From: Chloroflexota bacterium
GTDB taxonomy: Bacteria; Chloroflexota; Dehalococcoidia; GIF9; AB-539-J10
Assembly (NCBI GenBank): GCA_030604285.1
Contig: JAUVWD010000021.1
Coordinates: 1 to 8,460, forward strand
Reading direction: 5' to 3'
Length of the DNA: 8,460 nt
Both the position numbers and the translations under genes were made by a program. Positions within the stretch are counted from its first letter, which is position 1, and each line of letters opens with the position of its first letter. The notes under the pieces were generated by a model. The model saw only the letters and a list, made by a program, of their open reading frames with translations. It was not told where the DNA came from and ran no database searches. Shown piece by piece: positions 1 to 5,839 of the stretch.

Positions 1-2
1 AG

Positions 3-170
3 ATAGGCGCCTACGAAGTGGAAGATGAAGCTATGACTGCGGTGGAGCCACCTGACAAGATCCCTGCCACCGTTACCAAAGGAGGCGGCGGCACTGCAAT
101 TCGCATATCCCCCTTCTTCGGCGTGATCGCACTGATGTGGCTCGTCCCACTATTTCGGAGACGACGTTGA
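3..170 (+). CDS. C-terminal end of an exported or surface protein with a membrane-anchor tail (partial)
   Basis: An open frame enters from the window's left edge and runs without a stop to TGA at 168-170, giving 55 residues. It has an acidic stretch (EVEDEA), a Pro/Thr-containing segment, a four-glycine linker, a hydrophobic stretch of about 15 residues (PFFGVIALMWLVPLF) and four terminal arginines (RRRR). Linker, short membrane segment and basic stop-transfer end together are the layout of a C-terminal anchor or protein-sorting tail on a secreted protein. No LPXTG, PEP or PGF signature is visible, so the sorting class is unknown. The main domain lies outside the window, so no function can be given. 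The frame could be fortuitous because it is short, but the tail architecture argues for a real gene. Confidence 0.55.
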   Translation: MGAYEVEDEAMTAVEPPDKIPATVTKGGGGTAIRISPFFGVIALMWLVPLFRRRR

Positions 171-242
171 ACTCTCATAATGCTCTCCTTTGGGAGGAAG
201 TGGGCATCGCCGAATTGACCAGAGAAGGTTAATAAGAGCAAG

Positions 243-316
243 CGACCCTGAGGGGATTCGAACCCCTGATCTCCACCGTGACAGGGTGGCATGTTAAACC
301 GCTACACCACAGGGCC
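243..316 (-). tRNA. tRNA-Asp (GTC)
   Basis: Read on the minus strand, the sequence folds into a full cloverleaf. The 7-bp acceptor stem is GGCCCTG with CAGGGTC, including one G-T pair. The anticodon stem CCACC/GGTGG closes a loop CTGTCAC with anticodon GTC (plus-strand 280-282). The T arm is AGGGG-TTCGAAT-CCCCT. The discriminator base is G, as usual for tRNA-Asp. The 3' CCA is not encoded, so it must be added after transcription. The gene stands alone between a plus-strand gene end and the surE leader. Confidence 0.96.
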
Positions 317-328
317 TCAGCAGCGGAA

Positions 329-357
329 ACTCTAGCAGGAAGGGCCTCTAATGTCAA
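329..357 (-). promoter_or_regulatory. Promoter of tRNA-Asp
   Basis: On the minus strand a perfect TTGACA -35 box (plus 352-357) is followed by a 17-bp spacer and TAGAGT (329-334), which matches four of six bases of the -10 consensus. The predicted start near 322 would leave a leader of about six nucleotides before the mature 5' end at 316. The position fits a dedicated sigma-70-type promoter for the tRNA. Confidence 0.65.
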
Positions 358-432
358 TGTCGCCTAATGATGTGTTAGCTATCCTAGCGGAAACAACATG
401 CTCCCATAGACCATTATACTGTAGCTGACTCC

Positions 433-461
433 TTGACATAGCTCGGCGCTAGAAGCACAAT
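433..461 (+). promoter_or_regulatory. Promoter of surE
   Basis: A perfect TTGACA -35 box lies at 433-438. A 17-bp spacer separates it from CACAAT at 456-461, which matches four of six bases of the -10 consensus. The predicted transcription start is around 468, only about two nucleotides before the surE ATG at 470. A second -10-like TATACT lies upstream at 415-420, but it has no good -35 box. Confidence 0.6.
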
Positions 462-469
462 GTCTAGAA

Positions 470-1252
470 ATGGAAATATTGCTTACTAACGACGATGGCA
501 TTGATGCTCCAGGCATTTGGGCGGTAGCTAGGGCGCTTCAGAAGGCTGGGCGTGTGACAATAGTAGCTCCCCGCGAGGAGCAAAGTGGTGTAGGATCCTG
601 TATCACCTTGCGTCACCCTATCAAAATAACCAAGGTGAATTCGCCGCTAAGAGGAGTAGACGCCTATTCAGCAGAAGGCACACCCGCCGACTGCATTATC
701 ATTGCAGTTAGGTTCCTATTTCCAGACAAGGTGGATTTGGTGATATCAGGCATCAACCGAGGGCCTAACCTAGGTTACGACATCTTCGTCTCTGGCACTG
801 TGGGAGCTGCTATGCAAGGCTACTTACACGGCATTTCGTCCCTGGCTATCTCAGTGAATGGCTATGAGGATCTAAGCTTCGAGGCTGCGGCTAGGATAGC
901 AGCTTTGCTAGCTGAGAAAGCTCAGGAGGGAATTCTACCAAGGGGCATCCTGCTAAATGTGAACTTACCTAATCTCCCTCTAGAGAAAATTGGAGGGATA
1001 GAAATTACCAAGCTGAGTAAGCAAGGATATTCTGATACTGTTCAGCAGGTTCAAGAGGCCCATTACCGGATTACGCGCGACACAGGATCCGGCAGTGAAC
1101 ATCCCGGCAGTGATATATGGGCACTGCGGCAAAACAGAATTTCTATCACCCCACTATCATTTGACCTGGATAACTCCTACAACAATCCCCTAAGTCAGGA
1201 TCTCCAAAGACTAGCGCCCATCCTTTATCAAGGACTGCGCACTTATCATTGA
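470..1252 (+). CDS. surE: 5'/3'-nucleotidase SurE
   Basis: SurE is a metal-dependent phosphatase of the cytoplasm that removes phosphate from nucleoside 5'- and 3'-monophosphates, and in some species from short polyphosphate. The 260 residues match the usual family length. Known metal-site residues are present: the Asp pair D8-D9 in LLTNDDGIDAPG, S39 in PREEQSGVGS, and N96 in ISGINRGPNLG. The conserved EGTPADC (69-75) and SGTVGAAMQG (108-117) blocks also match. The ATG at 470 is the natural start because the conserved N-terminal strand begins directly after it. No Shine-Dalgarno sequence precedes it, in keeping with the near-leaderless transcript inferred from the promoter position. It is transcribed alone and converges with the glycosyltransferase gene downstream. 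Confidence 0.96.
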   Translation: MEILLTNDDGIDAPGIWAVARALQKAGRVTIVAPREEQSGVGSCITLRHPIKITKVNSPLRGVDAYSAEGTPADCIIIAVRFLFPDKVDLVISGINRGPNLGYDIFVSGTVGAAMQGYLHGISSLAISVNGYEDLSFEAAARIAALLAEKAQEGILPRGILLNVNLPNLPLEKIGGIEITKLSKQGYSDTVQQVQEAHYRITRDTGSGSEHPGSDIWALRQNRISITPLSFDLDNSYNNPLSQDLQRLAPILYQGLRTYH

Positions 1253-1253
1253 A

Positions 1254-1282
1254 AGCCTGGATGAACAATGGACAACCAGGCT
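1254..1282. terminator. Hairpin after surE, possible terminator for the convergent pair
   Basis: Perfect 7-bp arms AGCCTGG (1254-1260) and CCAGGCT (1276-1282) enclose a 15-nt loop and begin just after the surE stop. It lies in the gap where surE and the glycosyltransferase converge, so it could serve either strand. Neither side has a proper T-run (only TTT follows on the minus strand). Intrinsic termination is therefore doubtful, and it may only stabilise the 3' end. Confidence 0.35.
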
Positions 1283-1334
1283 GAGGCTAGCCCATAGAAA
1301 TTGATTTGTCGAGAATACGGGTAAAAATAGGAAT

Positions 1335-2468
1335 CTACCGCGCCTGGATAAGCTCTCTATACTTTTCGCCCACTCTTGCCCAAGTCCATTTTTCCTCCAC
1401 AAGCTTGCGGCCATTTCGCGCCAACTGTAGGCGTCTAGTTTCATTAGTTAACAAATCAATAACCCTGGTTGCCATGTCTTCATGGCAGTTGACCAGATAG
1501 CCGACATCCTCGCCTTGAACAATAAACCTGTGGGCATCGAGGTCGCTGACTACAGGCACAGTTCCGGTAGCCATGGCTTCGACCAGAGGAATTCCAAACC
1601 CTTCGAAGCAGGAGTTAGACAGATATATAGCGGAGCTTGCCAACAGCCCGATTTTCTCTTCCTCAGATACATAGCCATGCATTGCAACATTATCTGATAC
1701 ACCCAATGCTTCGATTTTTCTGTTCACCTCTCCACGTTTGGGCCCATCGCCAACAATGTGCAATATTATGTCTGGAATCTCCTTCTTTATGATGGAGACA
1801 ATTTCAATAAGCGAACTCACCCTTTTAAGTTCGGTAAGTCTACCAATATAGATTAGACTGTGAGGCCCCTTGTTTTCAGAGAAGGAATAATCATCGATAC
1901 TAACACCATTGCCTACAACTACAATACTGTCGTGGGAAAAACCTCTTTTTACTAGAATGTTTCTTGTCATGGGGTTAACCACGCCAATTCTGTCTAGTTT
2001 AGTCAGACGAAGTACTAATCTCTCAAGTGCTCCAACCCCACGGACTATATGTTTGGACGAGCCGTTTGCAGTCCATGCGTGATACAAATGATGGATGATT
2101 CCCAATTTGAAAGCGCCTTCAGGAACAAATCTGAGGAGAAACGACACTAGGACGCCATTGGCTATTAGGATATCGGGCTTTTCCTCCCTTATAGACTTAT
2201 AGGCTTCCTTAATGAAAGATAGGCTGCCCGTACCCATCCACCTTATCCACCTGGAGCTATCCAAGCATATAATTGTCACTCCTCTGTAATTGATTATCCG
2301 CTTCTGCTTATTTCCCGGAAGGTTAGGGCATATGATCTTAATGTCGTACTCGGAAGCCAAGTTCGCTAAAGCGAATAGCGCATGTACTAGTCCACCTTCG
2401 GTGAAACCAAGACCACCTTCTTCGATTATCGGCCCGCCGGTGATATTAATAAGGACTATCTTCTTCAC
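1335..2468 (-). CDS. Glycosyltransferase family 4 (GT-B fold)
   Basis: This is a 377-residue retaining glycosyltransferase of the GT4 type, which moves a sugar from a nucleotide-sugar donor to a glycan or lipid acceptor at the cytoplasmic face of the membrane. The N-terminal Rossmann half starts with KKIVLINITGG and has a glycine-rich loop (GGLGFTEGGL, 18-27). The C-terminal donor half has YIGRLTELKR (207-216), HIVGDGPKR (237-245) and the E-x7-E motif from E289 to E297 (EGFGIPLVE). The start is GTG, supported by GGTGAG five nucleotides upstream (plus 2474-2479). The stop is TAG. Donor and acceptor cannot be read from sequence. There is no polysaccharide cluster nearby, so a role in cell-envelope or lipid glycosylation is only a guess. 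Confidence 0.9.
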   Translation of the reverse strand: MKKIVLINITGGPIIEEGGLGFTEGGLVHALFALANLASEYDIKIICPNLPGNKQKRIINYRGVTIICLDSSRWIRWMGTGSLSFIKEAYKSIREEKPDILIANGVLVSFLLRFVPEGAFKLGIIHHLYHAWTANGSSKHIVRGVGALERLVLRLTKLDRIGVVNPMTRNILVKRGFSHDSIVVVGNGVSIDDYSFSENKGPHSLIYIGRLTELKRVSSLIEIVSIIKKEIPDIILHIVGDGPKRGEVNRKIEALGVSDNVAMHGYVSEEEKIGLLASSAIYLSNSCFEGFGIPLVEAMATGTVPVVSDLDAHRFIVQGEDVGYLVNCHEDMATRVIDLLTNETRRLQLARNGRKLVEEKWTWARVGEKYRELIQAR

Positions 2469-2484
2469 TTATTCTCACCAATTC

Positions 2485-2499
2485 AGGCTATCATAGCCT
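2485..2499. promoter_or_regulatory. 15-bp palindrome, candidate operator between divergent genes
   Basis: AGGCTAT-C-ATAGCCT has perfect 7-bp arms around one central base. It lies in the 70-nt gap between the divergent glycosyltransferase and dedA genes. It covers the candidate -10 box of the glycosyltransferase and touches the candidate -35 region of dedA. A dimeric repressor could bind here, but no regulator gene is adjacent and the short length leaves chance possible. Confidence 0.4.
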
Positions 2500-2519
2500 A
2501 GTCGAGAGCCAGGATTCAA
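2490..2519 (-). promoter_or_regulatory. Candidate promoter of the glycosyltransferase gene
   Basis: On the minus strand TTGAAT (plus 2514-2519) is followed by an 18-bp spacer and TATGAT (plus 2490-2495), which matches five of six bases of the -10 consensus. The predicted start near 2483 would give a leader of about 15 nt that includes the GGTGAG ribosome-binding site. Confidence 0.5.
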
Positions 2520-2527
2520 GATATAAT
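2499..2527 (+). promoter_or_regulatory. Candidate promoter of dedA
   Basis: A perfect TATAAT -10 box lies at 2522-2527. The -35 position 17 bp upstream (2499-2504, TAGTCG) is poor, with three of six matches. The predicted start near 2534 is five nucleotides before the ATG at 2539. The -10 box overlaps the alternative TTG start at 2527, which argues against that start. Confidence 0.45.
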
Positions 2528-2538
2528 TGAAGCTAGCT

Positions 2539-3174
2539 ATGTGGGATAACATATGGCAATTTCTCGTTATAGCCACAACAGGCAGTCTGTTGTGGCTTGC
2601 CATCATCTTTTTGGTGGCGCTGCTTGGCGAAATGGGGCTGCCGGGAACGTGCCCCATCCTGGAAAGTCTATTAGTCTTCACTGGCTTTCAAATTGCTCAG
2701 GGTGCATTTATCGTTGCTTCCATACCGTTCCTGGCCATAGCGTATGCAGGGCGTTTATGTGGCTCTACATCTGCTTACTGGCTTTCATCCGCTCTGGGAG
2801 ACAGGGGTATAGACAAATTTGGCAGGCGTATTCGGATTACCAGGGAACGCCTTCATCGGGTGAGGCAAAAGCTGGAGTCGTTTGCCGTGCCTACCATAAT
2901 TACCGCGCGGTTTGTGCCGGGGTTTACTGTGGTTAGCACTATTGTCTGTGGCGTGTCAGGGATTCCCTATAAGAAGCTTCTTGCTGCTGTGGCTATACAG
3001 GTGCTGGCTTGGGAAGCGATTTTCCTGGCCTTCGGGGCTTTGGGTGGCAAGGTATCAAGTTCTCTTAACCCTGAGACTCAGCCTGCTGTAGTTCTTATTT
3101 GGATGACAATAACAGTTGCGGTGGCTGCTACTCTGGGATACTTTATTTTCCGGCGACTCAGAAACAGGCAATAG
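2539..3174 (+). CDS. DedA-family membrane protein (VTT/SNARE-associated domain)
   Basis: DedA proteins are inner-membrane proteins; some are flippase-like and help recycle lipid carriers or keep membrane homeostasis. The 211 residues are rich in hydrophobic segments, including about 16-31, 55-70, 139-167 and 183-204. They carry the family pattern AGRLCGSTSAYWLSSALG (70-87) and the ARFVPGFTVVST block (123-134), whose R-x-x-P-G core belongs to the amphipathic re-entrant part. A basic tail (FRRLRNRQ) ends the protein. ATG 2539 is preferred over TTG 2527 because a TATAAT box overlaps the TTG. The first four residues differ accordingly. Its transport substrate cannot be read from sequence. It ends with TAG directly against the stop codon of the convergent plsY-like gene. 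Confidence 0.88.
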   Translation: MWDNIWQFLVIATTGSLLWLAIIFLVALLGEMGLPGTCPILESLLVFTGFQIAQGAFIVASIPFLAIAYAGRLCGSTSAYWLSSALGDRGIDKFGRRIRITRERLHRVRQKLESFAVPTIITARFVPGFTVVSTIVCGVSGIPYKKLLAAVAIQVLAWEAIFLAFGALGGKVSSSLNPETQPAVVLIWMTITVAVAATLGYFIFRRLRNRQ

Positions 3175-3873
3175 CTATTTCGCCCCTCCATCTATAGATG
3201 GCTGGTCAAAAAGAAAACGGTTGGCCAGTATCCTTACAACGTTACCACCTCCCTCAACATCACCCTTGAGATTCCAAGTTACCCGCCGCACTACAATAAT
3301 AATGAATAAGGCAAGCAGCCCTAGAGTTATGCTCTCTGGCTGTCCAGAGCACCAAGAAGCTATAGGAGCCACAGCAAACCCCACAAACATGCCTATCGGT
3401 AGAGCCAAAGCCAAGGGGTGAGTAGGCTTATGGAACCTCTCTTGTCCAGATGCAAGGCTATAATACCTCAAGGCAGCGCCTATGGCGAAGGGTATGAGAG
3501 AAAGTAGAATAAGGTATGCATGGTATATCAGAGCTACGGTAATTATTACGCCTGCACCGGTAGTATTTCCTTTCTCCCCAGGCCAATTTCGAAAAGGAGG
3601 CCACATTTGCCCTGCCACAGCAGCTACTCCAGAAAACGTAACAACGGCAGTCGAGAGATCAAAGCCAAAACCAATAAGCAGAGGAATGCACCCCTTAACA
3701 ATATCAGCGAAAGTCGCAAGTGCAGCTTGCACTTTGCTTACTTTGTGCCACAAAGCAATGTGCATGTCTGTTTCGCCAGACAAATCTGCACCGCTTCTTC
3801 GGGCTAGGGTAGCTGCAAAGGGAAGAGAGCCAAAAAGGTACCCCCCTACAATCAATGCAATGTTAGCTAACAT
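3175..3873 (-). CDS. Divergent PlsY-like glycerol-3-phosphate acyltransferase homologue
   Basis: PlsY is an integral membrane enzyme that acylates glycerol-3-phosphate from acyl phosphate at the start of phospholipid synthesis. This 232-residue, multi-span protein keeps the family frame: GSLPFA (15-20), ADIVKG (56-61), a GQMWPPFRNWPGEKG block (88-102) and a C-terminal NVVRILANRF (211-220). Key blocks are changed. The usual GSGN-x-GATN loop is replaced by GETDMHIALW (33-42), and the usual GH-x-x-P...GGKG loop reads GQ...GEKG. It may therefore be a paralogue with altered or lost acyltransferase activity. It starts with ATG just 3 nt after the stop of the tandem ATPase gene (TGATAGATG), without a clear Shine-Dalgarno sequence, which suggests translational coupling. 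Confidence 0.72.
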   Translation of the reverse strand: MLANIALIVGGYLFGSLPFAATLARRSGADLSGETDMHIALWHKVSKVQAALATFADIVKGCIPLLIGFGFDLSTAVVTFSGVAAVAGQMWPPFRNWPGEKGNTTGAGVIITVALIYHAYLILLSLIPFAIGAALRYYSLASGQERFHKPTHPLALALPIGMFVGFAVAPIASWCSGQPESITLGLLALFIIIVVRRVTWNLKGDVEGGGNVVRILANRFLFDQPSIDGGAK

Positions 3874-3876
3874 CTA

Positions 3877-5193
3877 TCAGTAGCGTTTGTCCCGCCGAGT
3901 GGATTTCACATCGCCACGATAGTCAGGAGCAATGATGTTGAATACCAAGCTTAATCTTGGGTCTACCATCCGCGAGCTAATACGAGTCTCGATTTCATCT
4001 AAGGAGAAACTTGTGGTAATTACCGTGGGTAGTCGGGCATTATAGCGGTAGTTAATGAGCTGGTAGAGTTTCTCCTGTGCCCAAGGAGTGGCTGATTGCT
4101 CACCAAAATCATCAAGTATCAGAACCGGGCTCTTCTTTGTCTTTTCCAGACACTCGTCGTAGGAAATCTTGCTATCAGGGCTGAAGCTGGATCGCAAATG
4201 GTCAAGCAAGTCAGGAACAACTACAAAGAAAACCGGCTTGCCTTGTTCCGACAGATAGTTGGCAATAGCCGCTGCTAAGTGAGTCTTGCCACAACCATTA
4301 ACCCCCTGAAATATTAGCCAGCCGTCAGGGGAATGAGCGAAATCAATAGCCAAGTGGCAGGCTTGTTTTAGGTTCTGACGTTGCTCCAGTGACAGGTTTA
4401 GCCGTTTATGATCAAAATTGTCGAAGGTCATGCTCCGTAGTAGCTCCAGTTGTAGACCATCTAAGCCTTCCAAGGCAGGCGGTAAGCCTTCCTCTATTAC
4501 GTGTACTTGGCAAAAATCAGATTCACTGAAGCGGCTCCGTAAGCGATCACCAAATCTCTCTAGTGGTACATCGGTAGTAATCACAGTGGCTAGTCTAGCA
4601 TTGAAACGGTGATTTAGAAGCTGTTCAAGTTTCTCTTTCGCCCAGGAGCTAGGGCCTTCCACCTGAAGATCGTCTAGTACCAGCAAAGGTGTATTCTTTA
4701 CCTGCTCAAAGAGTTCATCATAGGTAATGTCGTTTGTGGGGCTAAAAGCAGAGCGGAGATGGTCCAAAAGATCGGCAACTCCTATATAAAACGCGGGCTG
4801 TCCCAAGCTCAAGCGGTGATTAACAATAGCACAGGTTAAATGAGTTTTCCCACAGCCGCTGGACCCAAAAAAGACCAGCCATCCTTCAGGTTTATCAGCA
4901 AAAGTCTTAGCCGCATCATAAACATGGCCAAAACGCGCTTGCAAGGCGGCGTCTCTCTTCTTCCCCTTTGGAGATAGATTATCAAAGGTAAGCTGGGATA
5001 GGGGACCAATGTTGCTGTATTTCTCGAGGTACCCTAACTTTTCTTTTCTTAGGCGTCTTGTAACACAATGACAGGGCACTACCTTACTGAAATCAGGTTG
5101 CCCTGAAGATAGAAGAGGATGAACAAAACCAGCTCCCTTGCAAATAGAGCAAGCTTGCTCCTCGTCCTGACTATCTTTTGACCAGGTGGCCAT
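3877..5193 (-). CDS. Tandem DnaC/DnaI-like helicase-loader ATPase with two AAA+ domains
   Basis: The product is 438 residues, nearly twice a usual DnaC/DnaI/IstB-like ATPase. Order: a zinc-type module with C15, C18, C41 and C43; AAA+ domain 1 with Walker A GSSGCGKT (110-117) and Walker B LLVLDD (170-175); a linker; AAA+ domain 2 with Walker A GVNGCGKT (297-304) and Walker B VLILDD (357-362). Each domain ends in a sensor-1-like TVITT and has candidate arginine fingers (R219/R221 and R404/R408). The ATG at 5193 is chosen because AAGGG lies five nucleotides upstream. A frame open to 5295 would overlap the preceding gene by 125 nt. With this start the overlap is 23 nt. Its place after dnaB and a DnaD-domain gene supports a role in loading the replicative helicase. 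IstB-type transposition helper is the alternative, but no IS element is present. Confidence 0.88.
   Translation of the reverse strand: MATWSKDSQDEEQACSICKGAGFVHPLLSSGQPDFSKVVPCHCVTRRLRKEKLGYLEKYSNIGPLSQLTFDNLSPKGKKRDAALQARFGHVYDAAKTFADKPEGWLVFFGSSGCGKTHLTCAIVNHRLSLGQPAFYIGVADLLDHLRSAFSPTNDITYDELFEQVKNTPLLVLDDLQVEGPSSWAKEKLEQLLNHRFNARLATVITTDVPLERFGDRLRSRFSESDFCQVHVIEEGLPPALEGLDGLQLELLRSMTFDNFDHKRLNLSLEQRQNLKQACHLAIDFAHSPDGWLIFQGVNGCGKTHLAAAIANYLSEQGKPVFFVVVPDLLDHLRSSFSPDSKISYDECLEKTKKSPVLILDDFGEQSATPWAQEKLYQLINYRYNARLPTVITTSFSLDEIETRISSRMVDPRLSLVFNIIAPDYRGDVKSTRRDKRY
4012..4884 (-). repeat. Internal duplication: two AAA+ copies within the loader gene
   Basis: Residues 104-207 (4573-4884) and 291-394 (4012-4323) of the loader align without gaps over 104 positions. 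By hand count 59 positions are identical, including GCGKTHL, DLLDHLRS-x-FSP, the LDD of Walker B, NARL and TVITT. The zinc module is not duplicated. The copies have clearly diverged at nucleotide level, so this is an old duplication and not an assembly artefact. Confidence 0.85.
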
Positions 5194-5836
5194 ACTTGCC
5201 CTTGATGTATTTGTTGGGACCACCCTTTTTATCACTCGGTCTATTCTTTCCACTATCTTTGCCTTCGATAGCCCAGCGTTCAAGGATACGGGCAATATAT
5301 CTCCAATTACGCTTATTTAAGGCAACAGCTTCTCTAAATGCGTCTTGGATCCATTGACTGGGATAAAGCTTTTCAGCTTCTCGGAGTTCTTCAGCAATCA
5401 TCGGTGTAAGCATTCCTATATTCTCTTCGTAAAGAGAAAAGATGTTGGGAGACCTCGCTCCTTTCCTAGGCACCTGCTCCCCAACGGGAAGTTTCCCCAG
5501 CCCAGCTCTCCTGATGGCTTCCTTGTCAGATTCAGTGTTGGCAAAGTAAGCAGCTTGCAGACTTCCATCTAAATCCAAAGTGAAGTGCACAATCGCTCCA
5601 TGATCCACAGCCGAGTCCAATGCGCGACGCAGTGCTTCTTCACCCATCTCTGTCACCAAAGGGCTGTTGGACAGCAATTCACCATAAGTGACGAAGCGAG
5701 GATATCCTTCCTTATGATAGAGTAAGCAGAATACAGATACCAGTACTTTAAGTTCGGCTACATCTTGGATTTGAGACACAATATGGGTAAGGAAGACATC
5801 GGGCTCCCGGAAACCGGAGAGACGCCTATTTGTCAT
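5171..5836 (-). CDS. DnaD-domain primosome protein
   Basis: DnaD-type proteins remodel DNA and help bring the replicative helicase to origins or stalled forks in low-GC Gram-positives and relatives. The 221 residues have an N-terminal winged-helix-like part (about 12-97) followed by the C-terminal DnaD/DnaB_2 helical domain at 132-192. That domain shows the telling SLYEENIGMLTPMIAEELRE start and the ALNKRNWRYIARILERWAIEG end. A basic, polar tail (193-221) follows, as in known DnaD proteins that use the tail to bind single-stranded DNA. The ATG at 5836 has GAGGA (plus 5844-5848) seven nucleotides upstream, inside the end of dnaB; the gap to the dnaB stop is 3 nt. The 3' end overlaps the loader gene by 23 nt. 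Tight packing suggests coordinated synthesis of helicase, DnaD and loader. Confidence 0.9.
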   Translation of the reverse strand: MTNRRLSGFREPDVFLTHIVSQIQDVAELKVLVSVFCLLYHKEGYPRFVTYGELLSNSPLVTEMGEEALRRALDSAVDHGAIVHFTLDLDGSLQAAYFANTESDKEAIRRAGLGKLPVGEQVPRKGARSPNIFSLYEENIGMLTPMIAEELREAEKLYPSQWIQDAFREAVALNKRNWRYIARILERWAIEGKDSGKNRPSDKKGGPNKYIKGKYGHLVKR

Positions 5837-5839
5837 GTT

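Noticed and set aside
180..200. CTCC-TTTG-GGAG hairpin as tRNA-Asp terminator
   Set aside because: The stem is only four base pairs and no T-run follows on either strand.
11..292. Minus-strand open frame of 93 codons
   Set aside because: It runs through tRNA-Asp and the antisense of the partial plus-strand gene, and it resembles no protein family.
1306..1697. Plus-strand open frames of 64-71 codons opposite the glycosyltransferase
   Set aside because: They are shadows of a strongly supported gene on the other strand.
3482..3883. Plus-strand open frames of 95-133 codons opposite the plsY-like gene
   Set aside because: They are shadows of the real gene on the minus strand, with no ribosome-binding site and no recognisable domain.
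3877..5193. IstB helper of an IS21-type element
   Set aside because: The fold is shared, but there is no istA, no terminal inverted repeats and no target duplication in view. The neighbours are dnaB and a DnaD-domain gene.
5194..5295. Longer N-terminus for the tandem ATPase
   Set aside because: It would overlap the DnaD-domain gene by 125 nt and lies before a well-placed AAGGG site and ATG; the added residues are not family-like.
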